A DNA stretch of 11,056 nt from Baffinella frigidus (lineage: Eukaryota > Cryptophyceae > Cryptomonadales > Baffinellaceae): contig MU647796.1 of assembly GCA_026770585.1 (NCBI GenBank), positions 1 through 11,056 of the forward strand, written 5' to 3'. The position numbers were made by a program, and so were the translations under genes. The notes below the pieces were generated by a model. The model did not search any database and had not been told where the DNA came from. It saw nothing but the letters and a program-made list of their open reading frames with translations. Positions 1 to 7,875 of the stretch are shown piece by piece; the first letter of the stretch is position 1, and each line of letters begins with the position of its first letter.

Positions 1-420
1 ATCTAGGCTGAATCCGGGCTCATACCAACTTTTCTGATCCAAAATGGGTTTGAAAAGGTCGCAGATCTTCTCAGTAACCACAAGGAGGCAATTATTGCAA
101 TTATAATTCAAAAAGAGCCTCCTGGGCCATTCTTGCAGGTAGACCCCTCCTACACTAGACCTGAATCGCGTAGATGTGGGTCTATTGAACGTGGAACAAG
201 AATAATGTTTGGGGGTCCAACGGCCAAAAATGGCTCCAGGGGCTCAAACTTGTTACATTGGGTGATTGCCCCCCAAGGGTGATTTTAGTGTCAGCAATTT
301 TGAAACTATTCGGGTGAGTTACGGGTCAATTCGTATCAAATTCAGCATATCTAGGACCTCCGCATACTTGGATGTGGAAGTTATGTGCCAATAAATGTGG
401 CCCTTGGAGCCCTTTTCGTT
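1..420. other. Unassigned sequence at window start
   Basis: No long open frame, known domain, RNA gene or repeat match was seen on either strand. Confidence 0.5.
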
Positions 421-522
421 GGGAGGGAGGGAGGGAGGGAGAGAGAGAGGGAGAGGGAGAGGGAGATAGAAAGGGAGAGAGAGAGAGGGAGGGAGGGAGG
501 GAGGGAGGGAGGGAGGGAGAGA
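421..522 (+). repeat. GGGA/GA purine microsatellite
   Basis: About 100 bp of GGGA and GA units on the + strand with one GATAGAAA interruption. Confidence 0.95.
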
Positions 523-632
523 TGTGCGTCGCACGACAGTAGGCATGATAGCACCGAAAACACGTTCAGATAAAGTACTGGGCGGAACCTGCCCACGCAG
601 AGGTGGATGAAGGAGGCGCACTGCGCGAATCT

Positions 633-847
633 AAGTGAATCTACTTTGGAAGCCTCATAACGTTGCATCTTTGGGTGCCATTAGAGCCTAGATACCCACA
701 TACGGGCCGGAACCTGGGCATGCGAGATTTTGTAAAATTGGTGGAGGAAGGAGGAGCACTGCGCGTCGACGGCCTGCTGTGGGTATCTAGGCTCTAATCG
801 CACCTGATGATGCAAGGTTACGAGGTTTCCAAAGTGAATCGACTTTA
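633..847. repeat. Fold-back repeat B: inverted arms 633-700 and 778-847
   Basis: The right arm starts TGTGGGTATCTAGGCTCTAA. The left arm is its imperfect reverse complement over about 68 bp, with a 77-bp spacer that contains a copy of repeat C. A third, direct copy lies at 6399-6466. This looks like a non-autonomous fold-back or MITE-like element; no target duplication was identified. Confidence 0.8.
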
Positions 848-998
848 GAAGTCTCCGTGGTACGCGGGACTTGCCGGTTTCACACCTGGGCATGCGGAGG
901 TGGAGGAAGGAGGAGCACGGCGCGTCGACGACCGCCATTTGGAAGAGGCTCTGCGAGTCGTAGAAGGTGTTCGCCTCCAGTTTCGCCACAACGGGTAA

Positions 999-1064
999 GT
1001 ACACGTATATGTAGTGGGTCTGTATACGTATATGTACTACCATGGGCCTGTACACGTATATGTA
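999..1064 (+). repeat. Three copies of GTACACGTATATGTA, a near-palindrome
   Basis: At 999-1013, 1022-1036 (GTATACG...) and 1050-1064, lying between the two long copies of repeat C. Each can nearly fold on itself (TACACGTATATGTA). Confidence 0.8.
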
Positions 1065-1221
1065 ATGCCGTGGTCGGAGTTCCCAATGCTACCCTCGCAC
1101 TACACACTCTCACCTGGGCATGCGGAGGTGGAGGAAGGAGGAACACGGCGCGTCGACGACCGCCATTTGGAAGAGGCTCTGCGAGTCGTAGAACGTGTTC
1201 GCTTCCAGATTGGCCCCCTGC

Positions 1222-1339
1222 GGTTAGGGTTTAGGGTTTAAGGTTTAGGGTGCAGGGTGCAGGGTGCAGGATGCAGGGTGCAGGGTACAGGGTGTAGGGG
1301 GTAGGGGGTATTGTGTAGGGTTTTGTTGTCTAGGGTTTA
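1222..1339 (+). repeat. Telomere-like array with TTTAGGG and TGCAGGG units
   Basis: Begins with TTAGGG and TTTAGGG units, the most canonical telomere heptamers in the window, then drifts to TGCAGGG, TGTAGGG and GTAGGGG. G-rich strand +. It follows directly on the second copy of the 880-1220 direct repeat. Confidence 0.92.
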
Positions 1340-1660
1340 CACGGGGGCACAGTCCAGTATAGCGTCGTTCGTAGAAGGTGTTCGCCTGAAACTTCACCCC
1401 CCTGCGGGGGCACAGTCCACCATGTGTTGCAAACTGGTTCTAGTTTGTGACACTGAGGTCTCTGTCACCACATGATACACTGCCAGGCCGGAGATTTTGT
1501 ACTGGTCAATTCGCCCACAAAATCTGTCAACTTAGAAACGAGGTACCCAGATTGGGTCCGAAAATCGATTTTCGCCTTGAGTTGACTAATACAAAAACTC
1601 CGCCCCGGCAGTGCAGTAAAAGGTGTTCGCCTCGAGCTTCACCCCCTGTTTGTGATTACT
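1340..1660. other. Gene-poor stretch with GGGGGCACAGTCCA motifs
   Basis: No supported gene. GGGGGCACAGTCCA occurs at about 1345 and 1399, with a related CGCACAGTCCAGCG at about 1941; the repeat C tail motif occurs at 1371 and 1616. Open frames here resemble no known family. Confidence 0.6.
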
Positions 1661-1786
1661 AGGTCCTTTAGGTCCTTTAGGTCCTTTAGGTTCTTCGAGC
1701 TCCCAACATAGGCGGACACCGGAACTGGTTCTGCAGAAAGGCCATGCTTCCTTTCGGATCACATTCAGGCCCCCCGGTGCAGAGGA
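1661..1786 (+). repeat. Repeat A copy 1
   Basis: Starts with 9-bp units AGGTCCTTT repeated, then CTCCCAACAT, GTTCTGCAGAAAGG, CTTTCGGATCACAT and GTGCAGAGG, the marker order of family A. About 90 bp of it is nearly identical to the reverse complement of copy 4 (4970-5062). Confidence 0.85.
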
Positions 1787-2026
1787 TCGCGGCAGAAACC
1801 GGCTAAAGGGTATCCTCATCGGGCATGTAACGGAAGGCTCTGCCTTGGCCAGTTGTGTGTTTGAGTGTTTGAAGCACTTTCTGAGATTGCTATAGTGACC
1901 CAGTGTCGTCGGAGTTCCCCTCATACCCACACCCTGCAACCGCACAGTCCAGCGTATGTCACAAAGTGGTTTCACTGTCACACCGTTTGACACCCCCGCG
2001 CTAAGATGGCGCGAGACATGCAGACC

Positions 2027-2300
2027 CTGCGTTGCTGTCATGGGGGTTGCGCAGTAGAGAGGCATCTAGAGCACCTTAGTTTCCCAAGACTTTAGCCCTG
2101 GGTGGCTTTCTCACCCCTCTTTCAGACTGTTCCTTGGTACAAATGTTCAAGAGGGGTGAGAAAGGCATCCAGGACTGAAGCCTTCGGTAACGAACCTGGA
2201 GCGCCAGGTTCGTTACCCAAGGCTTTAGCCCTGGATGCCTTTCGCACCCGTCCGGCCCTGAGTTGCAGTCATCGAGGTTGCGTAGCAGGGAGGCTTGGTT
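2027..2300. repeat. Local repeat cluster with palindrome 2151-2250
   Basis: Arms at about 2151-2199 (GGGGTGAGAAAGGCATCCAGG...) and 2204-2250 (...CCCTGGATGCCTTTCGCACCC) flank a 4-base loop, with CGAACCTGG/CCAGGTTCG at the tip. A third partial arm lies at 2091-2120 (TTTAGCCCTGGGTGGCTTTC). GTTGC(T/A)GTCAT...GTTGCG(C/T)AG at 2031 and 2263 is a flanking direct repeat. Confidence 0.8.
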
Positions 2301-2376
2301 CTCGGTCCATAGTTCTTGGTTCGGCATCTAGAGCACCTGGAGCGCGAGAGCGCTCGCCCTGGCCTTGCGCCCCTCC

Positions 2377-2620
2377 ACCAGGTACGCCTCGACCGACGGG
2401 TAGTGCTCCTGACCACGCCAGGACATAAGTGGGAATTTCAAACGCAACGTTTCGCTCTAGAAGAGTTTTTTGGTACGCATGAAACATTATTGCGCCCAGC
2501 AACGGCTCCAATTCCTAGACTTTTGAAGTGTTTCCTGGGCGAGAATCAACTTTACTAGTAGATGGAGTACCCTGCACCAGGTACGCCTCGACTGAAGGGT
2601 AGTGCTCCTCATACGCGCCC
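2377..2620 (+). repeat. Direct repeat pair CACCAGGTACGCCTCGAC
   Basis: The units starting at about 2377 and 2576 share ACCAGGTACGCCTCGAC, GGGTAGTGCTCCT and a following ACGC context, about 200 bp apart. Confidence 0.8.
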
Positions 2621-2861
2621 CCGGAGTTAATGCAGAAAAATCTGAATCCAAAAAGTTAGATGAAGTTTCAGCTTGGAGAGTCAGCGCTGAGAGAGGGCTT
2701 CTCACGAGCTGTGAAAGGACGAGGGGGGGCAGTGTGGTCTGGGACAGACCAGGCGCGAGCTGTTGAGAACGAGGTACGCATCGCACCACTCCCACACCCC
2801 GCCATCCTGCTTCCTGGCGAGCACCCCCCCCGCCTTGATCGTTGCGGCCGAGTGCGCCGCT

Positions 2862-3044
2862 CCCATTGGGGTCACGGGGAGCGCCCTCGGGACTGGCGGG
2901 ACCTGACGTGTCCGTGAACCGATGTGGTTCAGTGTGCGCAACCGCTGCTGCCATTGGGGTGATGGGGGGGGGTGCCTCCTCGCGGAGGGAGAACACCTGT
3001 CGTGTCCGTGAACCGACGCGGTTTAGTGTGCGCAGCGCAGAGGG
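2862..3044 (+). repeat. Direct repeat of about 90 bp, two diverged units
   Basis: The units start CCATTGGGGT at 2863 and 2952 and end GTGTCCGTGAACCGA...GGTT(C/T)AGTGTGCGCA. The middles have diverged. No coding family was recognised in any frame. Confidence 0.75.
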
Positions 3045-3583
3045 TGGCCACCAACCCTCACGGAAAGACCAAATGGTCGATTTTCAGGCCTCAATTGTAC
3101 CTTGCAGAGACCCCCGATCTGGGGTCCCTGTGTCAACTTAGATCCCAATCTTGGTGAGGGTTGGTGGTGGGGGTGCGGGGTTTCGGAAGGTTGGGACCTG
3201 GTTACAGGGACGGTAAGAGGATAAAGCTGATGAAGAAGAAGCACGGGAGTGTGCCGAAGCAAGACGTGGGGCGGTAAGGACACTCTTTCGCGGACTTGTC
3301 TGGCACAGGAGTCACGTTGGCTCAGGAGGAAGTGCAGAGGTGCGGCGCTCAGTGTGTGTGTGTGTGTGAGCGAGGGGGTCGCACCGGTTGGTTCTCGAGG
3401 AAGACTTGGACGTCCGTGTGCCCCGCCGCCTCTGCTCGCCAGACCCCGGTCAGCACAGAGTGACCGTTGGGGCGAAGCGGCGTGGAGGAACACCAGTGGG
3501 GGAGATGAGGTTTGGCATTTCTCGTGTGCTTGCATTCCCACTGGGTCTGGAACGGCGGACGTCAGGACGCCACGTACTCAAGT
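3045..3583. other. Stretch without recognisable gene
   Basis: Contains open frames on both strands and a short GT run at 3353-3368, but none of the translations matches a family I know. It lies just downstream (in sense) of the ankyrin gene, so it may hold that gene's 3' end or UTR. Confidence 0.5.
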
Positions 3584-4253
3584 TCAAACCTTGTGAACGA
3601 GAGGATCGCGAGGTGAGAATCTAGCAATGCAGCCAGGTCTGTACCGCCTCTGCCAAAAGGGATCAGCGAAGCACGCTGGGCCTTCTAAAGGGAGAGAAGC
3701 ACGCTGGGCCTTGGTTGGGCGAGAACCTGCGACGTCGGCGGGCGAGAGCCCCTCCTTGTTCCGCTGCATCACCGCGCCGTGCTGCGACAGGAAGCTGCGC
3801 GTCAGGAGGAAGGGGGATGGAGCGAGGTGGGGGAGGTGGGGAGGAATGGTGAATGGAGACCTGTGAGAACCAGGGCCGGATTGGAAGCAAGACCAGAGGG
3901 GGGGCTGCGGCTTGCTCGGGGAGGGTGCGCTCTTGCTCTGCATCAAGCTGCTTGCCAAATAGCGTCAAGGATGGGACCTTGATGAGGCACTGGCAGGAGA
4001 GCAAGTTGCCGTGCTGCGCGGCGAGATGGAGCGCGGAGTCGCCCGTGATCGGGTTGATGGAGTTGAGGTCGAATCTGTCGAAGCCGCTCGAGGGGATGAG
4101 CCGAGCGAGAATAGGAACCTTATCCACATAGCTGCACCTCACCCCATTCGGGGGAGGGGATGGGCAGCGAGGGAAGTGAACGGCGAGCGTTTGGGTAGTG
4201 TCGCGATGCCTCGAATCCCCACAGGCGAAACAGACCGACTGAACCGCTCCCAT
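3584..4253 (-). CDS. Ankyrin-repeat protein, short multi-exon gene (3' end uncertain)
   Basis: Exon 1 reads from ATG at 4253 or, at minimum, from an acceptor at 4131, to 3978. It contains VPILARLIPSSGFDRFDLN then ITGDSALHLAAQHGN and CQCLIK, typical ankyrin helix sequence. Splicing AAG|GTCCCA (3977) to CTGTCGCAG (3782) joins exon 2 (3781-3727, HGAVMQRNKEGLSPADVA). This gives precisely the consensus spacing from LHLAA to HGA, and a second repeat start. If the ATG at 4253 is right, the protein opens MGAVQSVCFACG, resembling an N-myristoylation (MGxxxS) plus palmitoylation signal. After ADVA the end is unclear: reading on, or splicing to 3684, ends at TGA 3586-3584. A 28-bp tandem duplication there shifts the frame, and the other frame continues open to about 3550. 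Ankyrin repeats bind proteins; no specific partner can be named. Confidence 0.6.
3668..3712 (+). repeat. 28-bp tandem duplication at the end of the ankyrin gene
   Basis: The 17-mer GAAGCACGCTGGGCCTT occurs at 3668-3684 and 3696-3712, offset 28 bp. Because 28 is not a multiple of three, it changes the reading frame of the coding (minus) strand (KAQRAS in both copies, in different frames). It could be a frameshifting tandem duplication or part of an intron. Confidence 0.8.
3782..3977 (-). other. Intron of the ankyrin-repeat gene (196 nt)
   Basis: Donor GTCCCA is weak; the acceptor CTGTCGCAG follows a C/T-rich stretch. The support is protein-level: only this junction gives LHLAA-13 residues-HGA, the exact ankyrin spacing. 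An upstream CGCGCAG acceptor 15 bp earlier leaves the wrong phase. Confidence 0.55.
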
Positions 4254-4270
4254 TTCTAGGAAGGCGCACG

Positions 4271-4371
4271 CGGTGGTGACGGTCGGATGGTGGCGGTCGG
4301 CACGATGGGGCTCGATACGATGGTGGCGGCCGGCACCAACACGGTGGTCACGGTCGGCACGGTGGGACTCG
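4271..4371 (+). repeat. Degenerate GGTGGCGGTCGGCAC minisatellite
   Basis: Units built on GGTGGYSRCGGYCGGCAC with CGATGGGGCTCGATACGAT and CGGTGGGACTCGA between, immediately upstream (in sense) of the candidate ankyrin start. Confidence 0.65.
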
Positions 4372-4551
4372 AAATTCTTAGAAATCCTCTGCGAAAAAAA
4401 GAAAATCGTTTTGACCGAGGGTGTGAAGCAGATCAAAAGTTGACGTCGATCCCCTCGAAATGTTGCCAAAAGTTGATTATTTTCTTTTTTTCTCCACCGG
4501 ACGGGCCCGCCTCATGTACCGAAAATATTTTATGGCCCGTTTTTGAGGGCC

Positions 4552-4650
4552 TGGCCCCCCCTAATCATAAAATCTGAGATCACATTTGTGAACCAACTTT
4601 CAATTCTGTTTCACAAATGTGGTCTCAGATTTTATGATTAGGGGGGGCCA
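4552..4650. repeat. 41-bp inverted repeat hairpin (40/41 matched), 17-bp loop
   Basis: Left arm 4552-4592 (TGGCCCCCCCTAATCATAAA...) and right arm 4610-4650 are reverse complements except one A/G difference. It resembles a fold-back element or a very strong hairpin between genes. No T-run follows to suggest a terminator. Confidence 0.93.
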
Positions 4651-4719
4651 GATCATGTCCCTAGGCAAAAGCCCTGCTTCTCCACCCTCTTTTGACCGTT
4701 CTTTTTTTCACACCCCTCA

Positions 4720-4881
4720 ACGGAAGGGCGTGTCGTTGGGCTATGTTGGGCGAAATCAAAACCTAAAGGACCTAAATGACCTCAAGGACAGTCCCCAACT
4801 CACACTTGCAAGTCCACGACCGCCTTTAGGTCCTTTAGGTTTTAATTTCGCCCAACATATGCCAACGACACGCCCTTCCGT
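4720..4881. repeat. Palindrome made of two repeat A ends in opposite orientation (copies 2 and 3)
   Basis: Left arm 4720-4778 (ACGGAAGGGCGTGTCGTTGG...) and right arm 4823-4881 (...CCAACGACACGCCCTTCCGT) pair over about 58 bp with few mismatches, around a 44-bp centre. Both arms carry the family A markers CCTTTAGGTCCTTTAGG, CGCCCAACATA and CGACACGCCCTTCCGT. Confidence 0.9.
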
Positions 4882-4969
4882 AGAAAGGACTGCAGAGAAA
4901 GCCGACCCGCCTCCTCATCCTTCTCCACCCTGCTTCGGTTTGTTTTTAGAGACGGTCTTTTTTGACATT

Positions 4970-5062
4970 GATGTGATCCGAAAGGAAGCATGGCCTTTCT
5001 GCAGAACCAGTTCCGGTGTCCGCCTATGTTGGGAGCTCGAAGAACCTAAAGGACCTAAAGGA
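4970..5062 (-). repeat. Repeat A copy 4
   Basis: Reverse orientation. Nearly identical to 1670-1765: GGATCACAT, CTTTCTGCAGAACCAGTTCC, CCCAACATAGGCGGACACC and the 9-bp CCTAAAGGA tandem end. Confidence 0.88.
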
Positions 5063-5133
5063 TACACTCGGTGCTTTGCTAACTTGTTCTGTTGATTTCT
5101 AACACTTGGTTCGACTTAACGGATTGCCCTTAA

Positions 5134-5560
5134 CGTTGCTGACTTATGTACATTGGGGGAAACCCCTACACAACCACATTTCTGTCCTTCCATCTTTGGT
5201 TTCTGGCACATCCACCTCTCTCTTCTTTCACCTTTGGTGTCTGATTGATCTCACCTCACACCCCTACACAATCCTTCTCACCTTTTTTGAACCGTGTCAA
5301 GAATCCGTGGTTGGAGCTCGTATGCCTCAACCATGGGATACCATGAGCCTCATAAAGGCTGGCTTGGGTTTGGTGTGTGTGCGAGTGCGAGTGCGATCCT
5401 ATTTTGGAATGGCTCAAACACCCCCCTCTTCACGAGCCTCTGCACTGGAGAGCTAAACGCGATCCGAAAGCAAAAAATGATTTCTCTGCAGATCCTTTCT
5501 ACGGAAGGGCGTGTCGATGGGCCATTTTGGGAGAAAACAAACCCTGAAGGACTTGAAGGA
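5134..5560 (-). repeat. Repeat A copy 5, long form
   Basis: About 425 bp, reverse orientation. Aligns through most of its length with 7310-7678: shared markers are GTACATTGGGGGAAACC, CAACCATGGGATACCATGAG, CACGAGCCTCTGCACTGGAG, AGCTAAACGCGATCCGAAAG and CTACGGAAGGGCGTGTCG. It encodes no recognisable protein, so it is probably a non-autonomous element. Confidence 0.88.
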
Positions 5561-5822
5561 TTAGAAAAAGAGAAAAGCGATTTGACCGTTTCTTTTGAAG
5601 GATAAAGGTTGTAAAATGTAATAAAAGGCACCGTTTCAAATCTCTTGGTGCAAATGAAGTCATGGAGTCATGAAGTCTTGAAATAAAAAAACGGACAAGT
5701 CCTACCGGAATAGCGTTGCATGTACCAAAATGGCGTCAACACCAAAACCCCCTGACTGAACGCAAGATTTAGTTAACCCTCTGGTACTCAATTCAGAAAA
5801 CGGGGGCCCAAATCCGGTCTGT
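5561..5822. other. AT-richer spacer without gene
   Basis: No coding or repeat assignment. Contains ATGAAGTCATGGAGTCATGAAGTC, a short GAAGTCATG-type duplication at about 5656. Confidence 0.5.
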
Positions 5823-6233
5823 GTTCTGAAGTTCTGGTTTCTTATAGCCCAGATACCCCTGTATGTGTGCATACATACAGTAGGCACATGTCCAACGCCC
5901 TGTGGTGGTCCTCGGGGGGGGGGCGCTTTCTTATGAACGAGGCAACCCTGTGTGCACTTGAATGATTACTGATTACTGATTACTGAATTTATTAAAGAGG
6001 GTTCGCCGTTATTGCCTAACCCGTGCCATTGCCAGACTATGATCAGTCCATTTTTAATAAACATCGCCACATGTTCTGTAGGCCTCCTGACGTGGTGCGA
6101 GTCCTACAGGGGTACCTTACTCATAAAAAACAGCCCCCCCCCCGGACCCTACAGTAGGACTATGCCTAGGGCCCTATGGTGGTCTTCGGGGGATGGGCGT
6201 TTCTCATGAACGAGGTACCCCTGTAAGTGACAC
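5823..6233. repeat. Fold-back repeat D: direct and inverted copies of a GAACGAGGTACCCCTGTA unit
   Basis: Forward copies at 5873-5956 and 6152-6233 share ACAGTAGG, GCCCT(G/A)TGGTGGTC, a G-run, TTTCT(C/T)ATGAACGAGG and CCCTGT. A reverse copy at 6101-6152 (ACAGGGGTACCTTACTCATAA) abuts the second forward copy. A partial forward copy lies at about 5823-5872 (CAGATACCCCTGTATGTG). There is a GATTACT triplet run at 5964-5985 between copies. Confidence 0.8.
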
Positions 6234-6300
6234 GCGGGAAAGCCCTGCACGCAAGATGGCGTGACCTCCCTTCGGCGATACAACCCCGAATGCGTGCGCC

Positions 6301-6683
6301 GCGCCCTCTGAACGCTGATGATTTTATTCCCATAAATGACTTCTTTTCTCGCCGCTGGCGGCGGGCCCGTCCCGAGACGGTCCTCACATGCCCCCGCTGT
6401 GGGTATCTAGGCTCTAAGGGCATCTGAGGACACAAGGTTATGAGGACGTCGGCGGAGGTTCACTTAAGCCTCCTTAAGTACATTCCTGTAGCGTTCAGAC
6501 CCGCCGTGCGTCCCGGGAGGTATCTCGAACATCGCACCTCCCAAGTCAGGGGCGAGGTCTGAAGAGGCAATGATGGGGCGGGCCTAATAAATTTACGAGG
6601 CCTGAATAACAGGCCTAATGAATTTGACCATGGGTTTAGCCGACGCGGTCGTCCCCTCCTTCCCCCTTTTGGTCCTCGTCGTC
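6301..6683 (-). pseudogene. Degenerate duplicate of the CCT3 3' end (last 15 codons plus downstream flank)
   Basis: Coding-strand 6683-6636 encodes DDEDQKGEGGDDRVG and stop, matching the last codons of CCT3 at 9459-9412 with one amino-acid change (E to K) and one silent change. Homology resumes in the downstream flank: 6301-6396 matches 9251-9346 with roughly 11 mismatches in 92 positions by eye, and 6570-6635 loosely matches 9365-9411. About 170 bp (6397-6570) is inserted relative to the parent and begins with a copy of repeat B. Upstream of the fragment, CCT3 homology stops at a CAG and a telomere-like array takes over. It is not expressed as CCT3, since the rest of the gene is missing. Confidence 0.82.
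6399..6466 (+). repeat. Repeat B copy 3, inside the CCT3 3'-end duplicate
   Basis: GTGGGTATCTAGGCTCTAA then CATCTGAGGACACAAGGTTATGAGG parallels 778-820. It sits at the point where homology to the CCT3 flank breaks. Confidence 0.8.
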
Positions 6684-6685
6684 CT

Positions 6686-7034
6686 GGTTTAGGGTGTAGG
6701 GTTTAGGGTCTCGGGTTTTGGGTGTAGGGTTTCGGGTGTAGGGTGTAGGGTGAAGGGTGAAGGGTGTAGGGTGTAGGGTGTAGGGTGTAGGGTGTAGGAT
6801 GTAGGGTGTAGGGTGAAGGGTGAAGGGTGAAGGGTGTATGGCGAAGGGTGTAGGGTGAAGGGTGCAGGGTGTAGGGTGTAGGGTGCAGGGTGTAGGGCGT
6901 AGGGTGTAGGGTGAAGGGCTTAGGGTGAAGGGTTTAGGGTGAAGGGTGTAGGTTGTAGGGTGTAGGGTGTGAGGTGTAGGGTGTAGGGTGAAGGGCGTAG
7001 GGTGTAGGGTGTAGGGTGTAGGGTGTAGGGTGTA
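6686..7034 (+). repeat. Telomere-like heptamer array (TGTAGGG/TGAAGGG), about 350 bp
   Basis: Continuous head-to-tail heptamers, mostly TGTAGGG with TGAAGGG, TGCAGGG, TTTAGGG and single-base variants. The G-rich strand is the + strand. It abuts the CCT3 3'-end duplicate at 6683. The minus strand reads open as HPTPYTL repeats, a by-product of the 7-bp period (21 bp = 7 codons). Confidence 0.95.
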
Positions 7035-7090
7035 TGCCGCGGAAGGGTCCAATTACTCCATTTTCAACTTTTCGGACCCCCTTGATAGTA

Positions 7091-7146
7091 GGGTCGCGAC
7101 CCCCTTGTAAGGGAGTCACGACCTCCTTACATGGGGGTCGCGACCC
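7091..7146. repeat. Palindrome with GGGTCGCGACCC at both ends
   Basis: Arms 7091-7115 and 7121-7146 pair with two or three mismatches, and each contains the self-complementary 12-mer GGGTCGCGACCC. Confidence 0.85.
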
Positions 7147-7309
7147 CCCCTACAACCCCCTGAGCACGAGTGTTGTGACTCCTTTAACAAGGAGGCCTTT
7201 GCAGGTCGGTTGCGCTCATCAGATCCAAAAAGTAGCGCAAAATTGAGGCAGGAGACCCAAAACAGTGACTTGAGGCACTGGCGATTTTTTATCGAGATAA
7301 ACGGCTCAG

Positions 7310-7678
7310 CCTTTAGGTCCTTTAGGTTTTAAATGCTCCCAACATATGCCAACGACACGCCGTTCCGTAGAAGGGATCTGCAGAGAAAGCATTTTTGCTT
7401 TCGGATCGCGTTTAGCTCTCCAGTGCAGAGGCTCGTGAAGAGGGGATACAGGGCGGCTCTGTTGGGGTGTTTTGAGGCTACCCATGGGGCGCGCGCTCAT
7501 CACACTCACCGAACCCAAGTCAGCCTTGTTCTGAGGCTCATGGTATCCCATGGCTGAAGTATAAAAGCTCCAACCACGGATACCCCACAAGGTGAGGGGG
7601 GTTGTGGGGGGGTGTGAGATGAGACAGATGTCAAACCAAACGCATGTAGAGGTTTCCCCCAATGTACGGAAGTCAGCG
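7310..7678 (+). repeat. Repeat A copy 6, long form
   Basis: Forward counterpart of copy 5, about 370 bp. Begins CCTTTAGGTCCTTTAGG and ends near CCCCCAATGTACGGAAGTCAG. Differs from copy 5 by internal indels, for example loss of a segment present at about 5165-5215. Confidence 0.88.
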
Positions 7679-7875
7679 AGCGAGAGAGTGAGAGAGGTGG
7701 ATGTGTAGAGGTTTTCCAGGTTACACAGTGGGGGGAGGTGTTCTAGTCACGAATTTGCCTGTCGATCGGATTTTGCCTGTCGAGATCGGGGGTTTTGAAA
7801 ATCCGGAAAACCGCGTTAGCACCGTCAAACATTGACCCATTATAGTGCCCACCCGCATTAGCGTTCACACGTGAC

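Larger units (their letters stand above)
577..1225 (+). repeat. Repeat C: four copies of a GTGGAGGAAGGAGGAGCAC-containing unit
   Basis: Copies at about 577-627 and 709-772 (short), 883-974 and 1111-1202 (long, nearly identical, 228 bp apart). The long copies run from CACCTGGGCATGCGGAGG to GTAGAA(G/C)GTGTTCGC. The terminal GTAGAAGGTGTTCGCCT motif recurs without the rest at 1371 and 1616 (as GTAAAAGG...). Confidence 0.85.

Noticed and set aside
319-668. SLPPSLPP-rich or EREREGG-rich proteins
   Set aside because: Translations of the GGGA/GA microsatellite at 421-522.
1586-2065. 159-residue minus-strand frame with PKGPKGPKG
   Set aside because: The collagen-like piece is the 9-bp tandem end of repeat A and the rest matches no family; the same piece recurs in other repeat A copies.
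1525-3150. Possible inverted relation between 1525-1600 and 3062-3150 (TCAACTTAGA, TCGATTTTC)
   Set aside because: Only short shared words in inconsistent order; not enough for a repeat call.
3023-3541. 172-residue minus-strand frame and overlapping plus frames
   Set aside because: No domain, composition biased by GC and a GT run, several equally long overlapping frames.
6686-7034. True chromosome end
   Set aside because: The arrays are internal, degenerate and followed by unique sequence and genes on both sides.
6636-7052. Long minus-strand open frame of HPTPYTL repeats
   Set aside because: It is the translation of the TGTAGGG array; a 7-bp period gives a 7-residue repeat with no stops in every frame. 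Only the last 15 codons have real CCT3 homology.
7306-7662. 118-residue minus-strand frame
   Set aside because: Lies inside repeat A copy 6; the frame is broken in copy 5, so it is not a conserved protein.
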